A stretch of 9,139 nucleotides of DNA from JADDRA01 sp051005375 (GTDB lineage: Bacteria > Actinomycetota > Acidimicrobiia > Acidimicrobiales > CADCSY01): NCBI GenBank assembly GCA_051005375.1, contig JBPCJK010000152.1, forward strand, positions 1 through 9,139. Direction: 5' to 3'. Below are positions 1-6,273 of the stretch, one piece after another. Made by a program: the position numbers and the translations under genes. Below the pieces are notes generated by a model. That model ran no database searches, had not been told where the DNA came from, and was given only the letters and a program-made list of their open reading frames with translations. Positions within the stretch are counted from its first letter, which is position 1. Each line of letters starts with the position of its first letter.

Positions 1-671
1 AATCCGACTCGACGAGCAAGCTCTCGCGTGAGCACGCCGTGTCCAGCCCGGTGCGCGGGCTGACCGTCATCGCCGGCGGTAAGTACACCACCTACCGGGT
101 GATGGGCAAGGACGCCGTCGACGCCGCAGTTCACGGCCTGGAACGCACCGTCCCCGAGTCGTGCACCGAACGCGTCCCGCTGGTCGGAGCCGACGGCTAT
201 GTCGGCGCGTACAACTCCCGACAGCTCACCGCCGACCGGAGCGGACTGAGCGTGTCGAAGATCGAGCATCTCCTGGGACGGTACGGAACGCTGTGCGAAG
301 AGCTGCTCGAGCTGATCGCCGAACAGCCGGCGCTAGGTGACCCGCTGACCAGCGCCGCTGAGTACCTGAAGGCCGAGGGGTACTACGCGGTCAGCCACGA
401 AGGCGCCCTGCATCTGGAGGACGTCCTGACCCGCCGGACGAGGATCTCCATCGAAGTCCCCGATCGCGGCGACGCGGCCGCACGCGAGGTCGCCGACATC
501 ATTGCCCCCTTGCTGGGGTGGACCCCGGAACAGGCGGACCGGGAGGTCGAGCACTACCGGCTGCGGGTCAAGGCTGAACGGGAATCCCAAGAACAACCTG
601 ATGACCACACTGCCGACGCCGCCCGGCTCGGCGCCCCCGAGGTCCGGCTCGGCGCGGCCGCTACCGCATGA
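1..671 (+). CDS. glpD: Glycerol-3-phosphate dehydrogenase (FAD-dependent), C-terminal part; 5' end outside window
   Basis: The frame is open from the first bases of the window (first full codon at position 3), so this is a 3' fragment of about 222 codons. The conserved stretch GLTVIAGGKYTTYRVMGKDAVDAA near its start is the end of the FAD-binding oxidoreductase domain of GlpD. The rest is the helical C-terminal cap (DAO_C-type), including YGTLCEELLELI and the segment EGALHLEDVLTRRTRISIE, both typical of bacterial GlpD. The family oxidises sn-glycerol 3-phosphate to dihydroxyacetone phosphate at the membrane and passes electrons to quinone. About 30 residues after the cap (rich in Ala, Glu and Asp) look like an unconserved tail. 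The stop overlaps the next start by 4 bases (ATGA, 668-671), so the two genes are probably co-translated. Family identity is well supported; the exact paralogue cannot be told without the N-terminus. Confidence 0.88.
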   Translation, partial: SDSTSKLSREHAVSSPVRGLTVIAGGKYTTYRVMGKDAVDAAVHGLERTVPESCTERVPLVGADGYVGAYNSRQLTADRSGLSVSKIEHLLGRYGTLCEELLELIAEQPALGDPLTSAAEYLKAEGYYAVSHEGALHLEDVLTRRTRISIEVPDRGDAAAREVADIIAPLLGWTPEQADREVEHYRLRVKAERESQEQPDDHTADAARLGAPEVRLGAAATA

Positions 672-2131
672 CCGAACCGGGCGCCGCCACGGCGGGCGCC
701 ACCGACCAGGCGGAGCGGGCCGGAGTGTTGGCCGGCCACCCGCACGTGGTTCTCGCCGAGACCGACGGGACAGGGTTTGCTTCGCTGCGGCGGCCGGCGA
801 TTCCACGCCGCGAGCGGTACCTCCTCGGGCGGGCGCTGCGTGGGCAGGTCCCCCGTTCGTCGCTGGGCCGGTGGAGTGCGCCGGTCGACCGTCGTGACCC
901 GGTCGAGCAGGTCATCGCCACCCATGAAGGCCGGCTGGAGTGGCTGATACCGGTGCGGGCGGCCCGGATGGCCGCCTCACCGTACGGTTTCCTACGGGGC
1001 ACGGCCGCGGTCATGGCCGCCGACCTCGCCACGCTGCCCTCTACCGGCATCACTCCGGTCATCTGTGGTGACTCGCATCTCGGCAACTTCGGTTTCTACG
1101 CCTCCCCGGAACGGGAGTTGGTCCTGGACCTGAACGACTTCGATGAGGCCCACCCCGGCCCCTGGGAGTGGGACCTGCGCCGGCTGGTCGCCAGCATCTG
1201 GGTGGCCGGGCGGCAGAACAGCACCTCGGAAGCCTCCTGCGAACAGGCCGTCTCCAGCTGCGTGCTGGGCTACCGGCGACAGCTGATCCACCTCGCCGAG
1301 CAGCCGCTGCTCGCTCGCTCCTACGAACGGCTCGACCTGGACCGGTTGCGCTTGAGCACGACGCAAGCCACCTTGCGCCGGGAGATCGAGCGCGCCGCCG
1401 CCCGGGCGAAACGAAGCACCAGCGATCGGGCGCTGCCCCGCCTCACCGAGAGCCGGGGCGGCAGCCGGCGCATCATCGAGGATCACCCGCTGGTCACCCG
1501 CCTCTCCCAGGAGGAGCACACACAGGTCGCCGAAGCATTGGACGACTACCTGAAGACGCTGCCGCCGCACTGGTCCCGCATTGTGGCCGGCTACCGCCTC
1601 ATCGACATCGCCCACAAGGTCGTGGGAGTCGGCTCCGTCGGGTTACGGGCCTACGTCGTCCTCTGCGAAGGCAGTAGCCCCGACGACGTGATCTTCCTGC
1701 AGCTCAAACAGGCGCGCCGCTCGGTCATCGCCCGTTACGTGCACGGCGACTCGGCCTGGCACGACCACCAAGGACGGCGGGTCGTGGAGTACCAGCAAGC
1801 CCTGCAGACCGTCAGCGACCCACTCCTGGGCTGGGCCACCATCGGCGCCCACCAGTACTACGTGCGCCAATGGCGCAACATGAAGGGCGCCATCACCGTC
1901 ACCGGTATCGACGCCCCCGCCCTGATCGACTACGCCGGCACCTGCGGCCTGCTGCTGGCCAAGGGCCACGCCCGCACCAGCGGCGCATCCATGATCGCTG
2001 GCTACCTTGGCGGCTCGGGCAAGATCGACCGTGCAATGGCCCACTTCGCCCGTGCCTACGCCGACCAGACCGAACGCGACCATCAAGCCCTCGTCACCGC
2101 CGTCGCCCGGGGCGTTCTTCCCTCGGATTGA
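668..2131 (+). CDS. DUF2252 family protein, complete, kinase-like motifs
   Basis: This 487-residue protein matches the DUF2252 family along its whole length. It has LGRALRGQVPRSS (53-65), SPYGFLRGTAAVMAADLA (104-121), GDSHLGNFG (134-142), DLNDFDEAHPGPWEWDLRRL (154-173), GVGSVGLRAYVVLCEG (320-335), FLQLKQA (343-349), YYVRQWRNMKG (397-407), LLLAKGHAR (428-436), IAGYLG (443-448) and YADQTERDH (464-472). The family has no agreed function that I know of. GDSHLGN followed by an acidic DLNDFDE resembles the catalytic loop and metal-binding segment of aminoglycoside phosphotransferase-like kinases. The later GVGSVG plus a Lys in FLQLKQA resembles a glycine loop and beta-3 lysine. That suggests a phosphotransferase with permuted order, which is my inference. 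There is no signal peptide or membrane helix. The ATG overlaps the glpD stop, so expression is likely coupled to glycerol 3-phosphate metabolism or simply to that operon. Confidence 0.9.
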   Translation: MTEPGAATAGATDQAERAGVLAGHPHVVLAETDGTGFASLRRPAIPRRERYLLGRALRGQVPRSSLGRWSAPVDRRDPVEQVIATHEGRLEWLIPVRAARMAASPYGFLRGTAAVMAADLATLPSTGITPVICGDSHLGNFGFYASPERELVLDLNDFDEAHPGPWEWDLRRLVASIWVAGRQNSTSEASCEQAVSSCVLGYRRQLIHLAEQPLLARSYERLDLDRLRLSTTQATLRREIERAAARAKRSTSDRALPRLTESRGGSRRIIEDHPLVTRLSQEEHTQVAEALDDYLKTLPPHWSRIVAGYRLIDIAHKVVGVGSVGLRAYVVLCEGSSPDDVIFLQLKQARRSVIARYVHGDSAWHDHQGRRVVEYQQALQTVSDPLLGWATIGAHQYYVRQWRNMKGAITVTGIDAPALIDYAGTCGLLLAKGHARTSGASMIAGYLGGSGKIDRAMAHFARAYADQTERDHQALVTAVARGVLPSD

Positions 2132-2269
2132 CTGACCCGGGCCGGAGCCAGCAGTCCCGAAGATGGGGGTGAGTCTGCAGGGCAGGAGGAGTGCCCCAAT
2201 TGGGTTGAACCTGTCTTTCTCCACTGCCCCGAGAGCCGCACCCCTCTCATCTGGCCCGTCGGGGACTGA
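2132..2269. other. Intergenic stretch without a recognisable gene
   Basis: Between the DUF2252 stop and the toxin-antitoxin remnant I find no reading frame with family character. It holds a perfect 10-base palindrome, CCCAATTGGG, at 2195-2204. It also holds a weak inverted repeat GACTG/CAGTC (2130-2134 and 2152-2156) that starts inside the DUF2252 stop and could be a feeble terminator, although no T-run follows. Frame 2 has a stop at 2267-2269, which bounds the antitoxin remnant downstream. Confidence 0.5.
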
Positions 2270-2377
2270 CCCACAACCTCCGGGTGGACGACTCGAGCTT
2301 CCCGACGTTTCACGGTGCCAGAGGATGCGGCGGTGCTCAGCGACGAGACGGTTCGTCAGTTGCTCGACGAGGGATGA
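2270..2377 (+). pseudogene. Remnant of a VapB-type antitoxin gene (C-terminus only)
   Basis: Directly before the toxin remnant, an open stretch ends in EDAAVLSDETVRQLLDEG followed by TGA. That TGA overlaps the toxin ATG (ATGA, 2374-2377), the usual arrangement for an antitoxin-toxin pair. The acidic, Leu-rich tail resembles the toxin-binding end of VapB antitoxins that accompany PIN toxins of this type. In the neighbouring frame, just upstream (2284-2313), the codons read VDDSSFPTFHG, which resembles the LPTFxG-like segment found before that tail in some VapB proteins. A frameshift around 2314-2318 may therefore separate the two pieces. The frame is closed by a stop at 2267-2269 and there is no DNA-binding N-terminal domain, so the gene is broken. 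The assignment rests on position and a short tail; confidence is moderate. Confidence 0.5.
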
Positions 2378-2538
2378 CCTTCCTCCTCGACGGCAACGTC
2401 CTTGTCGCTCTGGCCTGGCCCAACCACGTCCACCACGTCGCCGCCCGGAGCTGGTTCACCCGTCACGCCGAATCCGGGTGGGCGACCTGTCCAGTGAGCG
2501 AGAGTGGGTTCGTCCGCGTCTCCGCGAACCCGGCCGTC
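2374..2538 (+). pseudogene. Truncated VapC-family PIN-domain toxin, N-terminal 55 residues
   Basis: From ATG 2374 the translation begins MTFLLDGNVLVALAWPNHVHH and continues through SWFTRHAESGWATCP to ESGFVRVSANPAV. This is the N-terminal third of the VapC-type PIN ribonuclease family common in actinobacteria. It keeps the first metal-binding Asp (residue 6) and the conserved WATCP...GFVRVSxNP block, including the acidic position in SESGF. Intact members run to about 130-150 residues and carry further acidic residues. Here family resemblance stops at NPAV (about 2538). The frame then runs on, out of phase, into rmuC. The C-terminal part was lost, so the product is probably inactive. The break lies 34 bases before the chosen rmuC start and marks a likely deletion or recombination junction. 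Confidence 0.75.
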
Positions 2539-2572
2539 CCCCATGTCGCACCCCTTGTTCATACTGGCGGCC

Positions 2573-3697
2573 ATGGACATCGCAGTGCTGCTGGCTTTAG
2601 CCCTTGCCCTCGTCGTCGGGCTGGCCGCCGGCTTGGCCGTCACTCTGGTCCTGGCCCGTCGAGGGGGGTTGGCGGGGGCGGAGATGGTCGACACCGTGGT
2701 GGCCGTCGCCGACCAGCGCCTAGGCGCCACCCGGGGTCTCATCGACGGCCAGCTCCGGGCGCTCCACGACGAGCTGGGCCGGGTGACCGACACCGTTGCC
2801 CACCTCGAGAACGAGCGGGCCCGCCAACACGGCGAGCTCACCGCTCAGCTCCATGCCACCGTCGACCAGACCGCCAGCCTGACCACCACCACCGCCGCCC
2901 TGCGTGAGGTGCTGGCCAGTCCCAAGGCCCGGGGCCAGTGGGGCGAGCGCATGGCCGAGGACGTGCTTCGTCTGGCTGGCCTGGTCGAAGGCGTCAGCTA
3001 CGTGAAGCAGAAGGCGGTCCTCGGGGGAACCATCCCCGACTTCACCTTCTTGTTGCCCCGAGGGATGAGGCTGCACATGGACGCCAAGTTCCCCGCCGCC
3101 AACTACGCCCGCTGTCTGGAGGCCGAGACTGACCACGACCGGTCGCTCCACTGTCGTTCCTTCCTCAAGGACGTGCGAGCCCGGGTCCGCGAGCTCAACA
3201 GCCGGGGCTACGTTGATCCGCCCAACGGCACCCTCGACTACGTGCTGCTGTTCATCCCCAACGAGAGCATCTACTCCTTCGTCCACGAGCACGACCCCGG
3301 GCTGCTCGACGTGGCCCTCAGCCAGAAGGTGGTGCTGTGCTCACCCCTGAGCCTGTTCGCGGTGTTGGCCGTCGTGCGCCGGGCGGTCGACGCCGCCGTC
3401 GTGGAGGAGACGTCGGGGGAGATCCTCTCGGTGTTGGGCGCCTTCACCAGCCAGTGGGAGGGGTTTTGCCAGTCGCTCGACAAGGTGGGCCGGGCGGTGG
3501 ACGGGGTCGAGCGGGCCTACGGCGAGCTGGCGGGGACGCGGCGGCGGGCGCTGGAGCGACCCTTGGCCCGGGTCGAGGAACTGCGCCGCCAGCGGAGCCT
3601 GGCCGAGGCCGAACCGGCAGGAGCGACGGGGGATGACGGCACCGACGGGCTCCGCCTGGTCGAGGCCCGGGAGCGGAGGGAGGCGAGCCAGGGGTAG
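2573..3697 (+). CDS. rmuC: DNA recombination protein RmuC
   Basis: The protein has 374 residues from ATG 2573. It has an N-terminal membrane helix (about 4-28), a helical and probably coiled-coil region (about 40-115), then the RmuC domain opening with LASPKARGQWGE (114-125). The nuclease-like core shows IPDFTFLL (Asp156) and MDAKFP (Asp170, Lys172), which fits a PD-(D/E)XK fold. LDYVLLFIPNESIYSFV (221-237) and VVLCSPLSLFAVLAVVRRA (253-271) are also family landmarks. RmuC limits rearrangement at inverted repeats in E. coli; the biochemical role is unsettled. Upstream ATGs at 2543 and 2504 are in frame, but 2504 lies inside the toxin remnant. I chose 2573 because the membrane helix begins there and a -10-like CATACT (2560-2565) sits 7 bases ahead. 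The charged C-terminal 50 residues are poorly conserved. Confidence 0.9.
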   Translation: MDIAVLLALALALVVGLAAGLAVTLVLARRGGLAGAEMVDTVVAVADQRLGATRGLIDGQLRALHDELGRVTDTVAHLENERARQHGELTAQLHATVDQTASLTTTTAALREVLASPKARGQWGERMAEDVLRLAGLVEGVSYVKQKAVLGGTIPDFTFLLPRGMRLHMDAKFPAANYARCLEAETDHDRSLHCRSFLKDVRARVRELNSRGYVDPPNGTLDYVLLFIPNESIYSFVHEHDPGLLDVALSQKVVLCSPLSLFAVLAVVRRAVDAAVVEETSGEILSVLGAFTSQWEGFCQSLDKVGRAVDGVERAYGELAGTRRRALERPLARVEELRRQRSLAEAEPAGATGDDGTDGLRLVEARERREASQG

Positions 3698-3731
3698 GCC
3701 GGCAGGGGTAGCCAGGGATAGACACCGCACG

Positions 3732-3757
3732 GGTCGACAGCCCAGCCGGTCGACAGC
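3732..3757. repeat. Direct repeat GGTCGACAGC, two copies 16 bases apart
   Basis: The 10-base word occurs at 3732-3741 and 3748-3757, in the gap between rmuC and metG and about 60 bases before the metG promoter-like box. Each copy contains the palindrome GTCGAC. Spacing near one and a half helical turns could suit a dimeric regulator, but this is only suggestive. Confidence 0.4.
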
Positions 3758-3792
3758 GAATGGCCCAACGGCGGGCGCAGCTACAACCCACG

Positions 3793-3829
3793 GGGACCAC
3801 GGACCGAGCGACAGTACATTTGAGCCTCG
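3793..3829 (+). promoter_or_regulatory. Probable metG promoter giving a leaderless transcript
   Basis: A TANNNT box, TACATT at 3815-3820, ends 8 bases before GTG 3829. That places the expected transcription start at or next to the start codon. A weak -35 (GGGACC, 3793-3798, sharing only GAC with TTGAC) sits 16 bases upstream. No Shine-Dalgarno sequence precedes GTG 3829. Leaderless mRNAs are common in actinobacteria, which fits this reading. Confidence 0.5.
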
Positions 3830-5340
3830 TGGGCCAGCCCTTCTACCTCACCACACCGATCTACTACGTCAACGACGCCCCCCACATCGGCCACGCCTAC
3901 ACCACTGTGGTGGCCGACGCCATCTGCCGGTGGCACCGGATGCTGGGCGACGACGTGTTGTTCCTCACCGGGACCGACGAGCACGGGCTCAAGGTGGCCC
4001 AGGTGGCCGAGGCCAACGGGGTCCCGCCCCAGGAGTGGACCGACCGCACCAGCGAGCGCTTCCTCGGGGCCTGGCGCCAGCTCGGCATCGCCAACGACGA
4101 CTTCATCCGCACCACCGAGGCCCGTCACCACGACACGGTGCAGCGGTTCCTCCAGGCCATCTACGACAGGGGCGACATCGAGCTCGGGACTTACGAGGGT
4201 CCCTACTGCGTGGCCTGCGAGGACTACTACACCGAGGCCCAGCTCGTCGACGGCGCCTGCCCGGTGCACCTTCGTCCGGTGATCGTGATGAAGGAGGAGA
4301 ACTACTTCTTCAAGTTGAGCCGCTACACCGATCGGCTGCTCGAGTGGTACGAGTGCAACCCCGAGGCCGTCCGTCCCGGCACCAAGCGCAACGAGGCCCT
4401 GGGCTTCATCCGCCAGGGCCTCGACGACATCTCCATCACCCGTACCTCCCTGCGGTGGGGTGTGCCTGTCCCCTGGGACGCCGGCCACGTCTTCTACGTC
4501 TGGTACGACGCCCTGATCAACTACGTCACCGCCATCGGCTACGGGCGCGACGACGCCCGCTTCGAGCGGTGGTGGCCGTCCGCCCACCATCTCATCGGCA
4601 AGGAGATCATCCGCTTCCACTGCGTGTGGTGGCCGGCCATGTGCATGGCGGCGGGCATCGAGCCGCCTGCCGAGGTGTTCGTGCACGGCTGGCTGCTGGT
4701 GGGCGGGGAGAAGATGAGCAAGACCAGGCTCAACCAGATCGCCCCCTCCACCCTCATCGACGACTTCGGGGTGGACGCCTACCGCTACCATTTCCTGCGC
4801 GACGTGCCCCTGGGCGCCGACGGCGACTTCTCCTACGAGGGGATGGTGGCCCGCTACAACGCCGACCTGGCCAACAACCTGGGCAACCTACTCAGCCGGG
4901 TGGCCACGGTGGTGGCCAAGAAGTGTGACGGCGTGGGGCCCGCCCCGCCGGCGGACGGCCCCCTGGCCGCGGTCGCCGCCGACACTTACCGCGACACCGC
5001 CGCCGGCTGGGAGCGGTTCGCCCCCCACGAGGCGCTGGAGGCCACCTGGCGGCTGATCCGTGAGGCCAACGCCCACCTGGAGATCCACGAGCCGTGGAAA
5101 GCTGAGCCCGGGCCGGCGGTGGACGCCGTGCTGGGGAGCGCCCTCGAGGTGTTGCGCATCGTGGCCGTGCTGGCGTCACCGGCCATGCCCGACGCCTGTG
5201 CCGAGGTGTGGCGCAGGCTCGGACTGGCCGGCCGCCCCGAGGGCAAACGCCTCCCCGAATCGGCGCTGTGGGGTGGATACCCGGGAGGCCTGCCGGTGGA
5301 GAAGGGTGCCCCCCTGTTCCCCCGCATGGCGAGCGCCTGA
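3829..5340 (+). CDS. metG: Methionine--tRNA ligase
   Basis: This class Ia synthetase charges tRNA-Met with methionine using ATP in the cytosol. From GTG 3829 it has 503 residues, the usual size for the short bacterial form without a C-terminal tRNA-binding extension. The protein opens GQPFYLTTPIYYVNDAPHIGH, with the HIGH signature at 19-22 and FLTGTDEHGLK next. A single zinc knuckle is seen as C127-x2-C130 ... C144-x2-H147, as in the one-zinc type. WYDALINYVTAIGY and GKEIIRFHCVWWPA belong to the Met-binding core. The KMSKS loop reads KMSKT (295-299). An all-helical anticodon-binding domain follows. An ATG at 3760 is in frame but adds 23 unconserved residues; TTG 3820 is also possible. I chose GTG 3829 because family similarity starts there and a TANNNT box lies just upstream. 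tatD follows 6 bases after the stop. Confidence 0.95.
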   Translation: MGQPFYLTTPIYYVNDAPHIGHAYTTVVADAICRWHRMLGDDVLFLTGTDEHGLKVAQVAEANGVPPQEWTDRTSERFLGAWRQLGIANDDFIRTTEARHHDTVQRFLQAIYDRGDIELGTYEGPYCVACEDYYTEAQLVDGACPVHLRPVIVMKEENYFFKLSRYTDRLLEWYECNPEAVRPGTKRNEALGFIRQGLDDISITRTSLRWGVPVPWDAGHVFYVWYDALINYVTAIGYGRDDARFERWWPSAHHLIGKEIIRFHCVWWPAMCMAAGIEPPAEVFVHGWLLVGGEKMSKTRLNQIAPSTLIDDFGVDAYRYHFLRDVPLGADGDFSYEGMVARYNADLANNLGNLLSRVATVVAKKCDGVGPAPPADGPLAAVAADTYRDTAAGWERFAPHEALEATWRLIREANAHLEIHEPWKAEPGPAVDAVLGSALEVLRIVAVLASPAMPDACAEVWRRLGLAGRPEGKRLPESALWGGYPGGLPVEKGAPLFPRMASA

Positions 5341-5346
5341 GCCGCC

Positions 5347-6114
5347 ATGTGGACCGACAGCCACTGCCACCTGGCCGCCGGTCCTGAAACCGACACGGTC
5401 ATCACCGATGCCCGGGCACGAGGCGTGGGGCGGTTCCTCACCATCGGGACCGACCTGGCCACCTCCCGCACCGCCATCGAGGTGGCGGGGGCCCACGAGG
5501 GGGTGTGGGCCAGCGCCGGGCTGCACCCCCACGACGCCAGCTACGGCGCCAGCCACGGCCTCCAGGGCATCGCCGAACTGCTGGGGGAACCCGAGGTGGT
5601 GGCCGTGGGGGAGTGCGGTCTCGACTACCACTACGACCACTCGCCCCGGCCGGTGCAGCGAGAGGTGTTCGCCGCCCAGGTCGCCCTGGCCCACGAGCAC
5701 GACCTGGCCCTGGTCATCCACACCCGGGAGGCCTGGGACGACACCTTTGCCATCCTCGCCTCGGAGGCCACGCCCGCACGGACGGTGTTCCACTGCTTCA
5801 CCGGCGGCGCCGCCGAAGCCGACCTGGCCCTGGCCACCGGCGCCGTCCTGAGCTTCAGCGGCATCGTCACCTTCAAGCGTGGCCACGAGGTGCGCCAGGC
5901 GGCTACCTGGTGCCCGCTTGACCGGCTCCTGGTCGAGACCGACAGCCCCTACCTGGCGCCCATCCCCCACCGGGGCAAGCTCAACCAACCGGCGTGGCTG
6001 CCCCTTGTGGGGGCGGCGGTGGCCGAGGTCAAGGGGGTGGCGCCTGCAGTCGTGGAGGAGGCCTCGACGGCAACGGCGGCGGCTCTGTTCCGCCTGGCTC
6101 CCGTCGACACCTAG
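5347..6114 (+). CDS. tatD: TatD family metal-dependent hydrolase (DNase)
   Basis: The protein has 255 residues, a normal length for TatD, a TIM-barrel amidohydrolase-superfamily enzyme with 3'-5' exonuclease/DNase activity in characterised members. Metal ligands are in place: the HxH pair H6 and H8 in TDSHCHL, E89 in VGECGLDYHYD, H125 in LVIHTRE, H149 in VFHCFTGG and D199 in LLVETDSPYLAP. The substrate-side motifs GLHPH (58-62) and PHRGKLNQP (207-215) are also present. ATG 5347 is 6 bases after the metG stop with no clear ribosome-binding site, which suggests termination-reinitiation coupling. metG followed by tatD is a conserved bacterial pairing. The stop is followed within 10 bases by a strong inverted repeat, so the transcript may end there. 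Confidence 0.93.
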   Translation: MWTDSHCHLAAGPETDTVITDARARGVGRFLTIGTDLATSRTAIEVAGAHEGVWASAGLHPHDASYGASHGLQGIAELLGEPEVVAVGECGLDYHYDHSPRPVQREVFAAQVALAHEHDLALVIHTREAWDDTFAILASEATPARTVFHCFTGGAAEADLALATGAVLSFSGIVTFKRGHEVRQAATWCPLDRLLVETDSPYLAPIPHRGKLNQPAWLPLVGAAVAEVKGVAPAVVEEASTATAAALFRLAPVDT

Positions 6115-6122
6115 TCGCAACG

Positions 6123-6171
6123 GTTCTTTCGTCTCACGCCGGCACCAGGTGCCGCTCACCGACGAAAGAAC
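6123..6171. terminator. Two-tier inverted repeat after tatD, possible terminator
   Basis: Outer arms GTTCTTTCGTC (6123-6133) and GACGAAAGAAC (6161-6171) are perfectly complementary over 11 bases. Inside them lies a second stem CGGCAC (6140-6145) / GTGCCG (6149-6154) with a 3-base loop, separated from the outer stem by 6-base single-stranded bulges on each side. No T-run follows, so it is not a textbook intrinsic terminator. The position between the tatD stop and the next promoter-like box fits an end-of-transcript structure. Confidence 0.55.
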
Positions 6172-6237
6172 GGGCAGGCCGCTTGGCAGGGTCTGGCCGC
6201 CGCCCACCCTGCCCCGCAGCCCGCCGTCCCGCCAAAG

Positions 6238-6273
6238 TTGCGGTTGCGTTACGAAACCTCTTAGGGTCCCGGG
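6238..6273 (+). promoter_or_regulatory. Probable promoter for the DPBB protein gene, leaderless
   Basis: TTGCGG (6238-6243) and TAGGGT (6262-6267) are 18 bases apart, giving reasonable -35 and -10 boxes. The -10 ends 5 bases before GTG 6273, so transcription should begin at or beside the start codon. There is no Shine-Dalgarno sequence between. The local drop in GC (6231-6264) against the surroundings also fits a promoter. Confidence 0.5.

Noticed and set aside
2538..2907. Continuation of the toxin frame into a possible longer fusion protein
   Set aside because: After NPAV the translation becomes Arg/Pro/Gly-rich and is simply rmuC read out of frame; it lacks the rest of the PIN domain.
3781..4791. 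336-residue minus-strand open frame opposite metG
   Set aside because: It lies wholly opposite conserved metG codons and shows the Gly/Val/Asp bias of a complement of GC3-biased coding DNA.
5994..6272. Long upstream extension of the DPBB gene beginning inside tatD
   Set aside because: It overlaps tatD in another frame, runs through the inverted repeat and gives a Gly/Arg-rich, unconserved sequence; the promoter-like boxes and membrane helix support GTG 6273.
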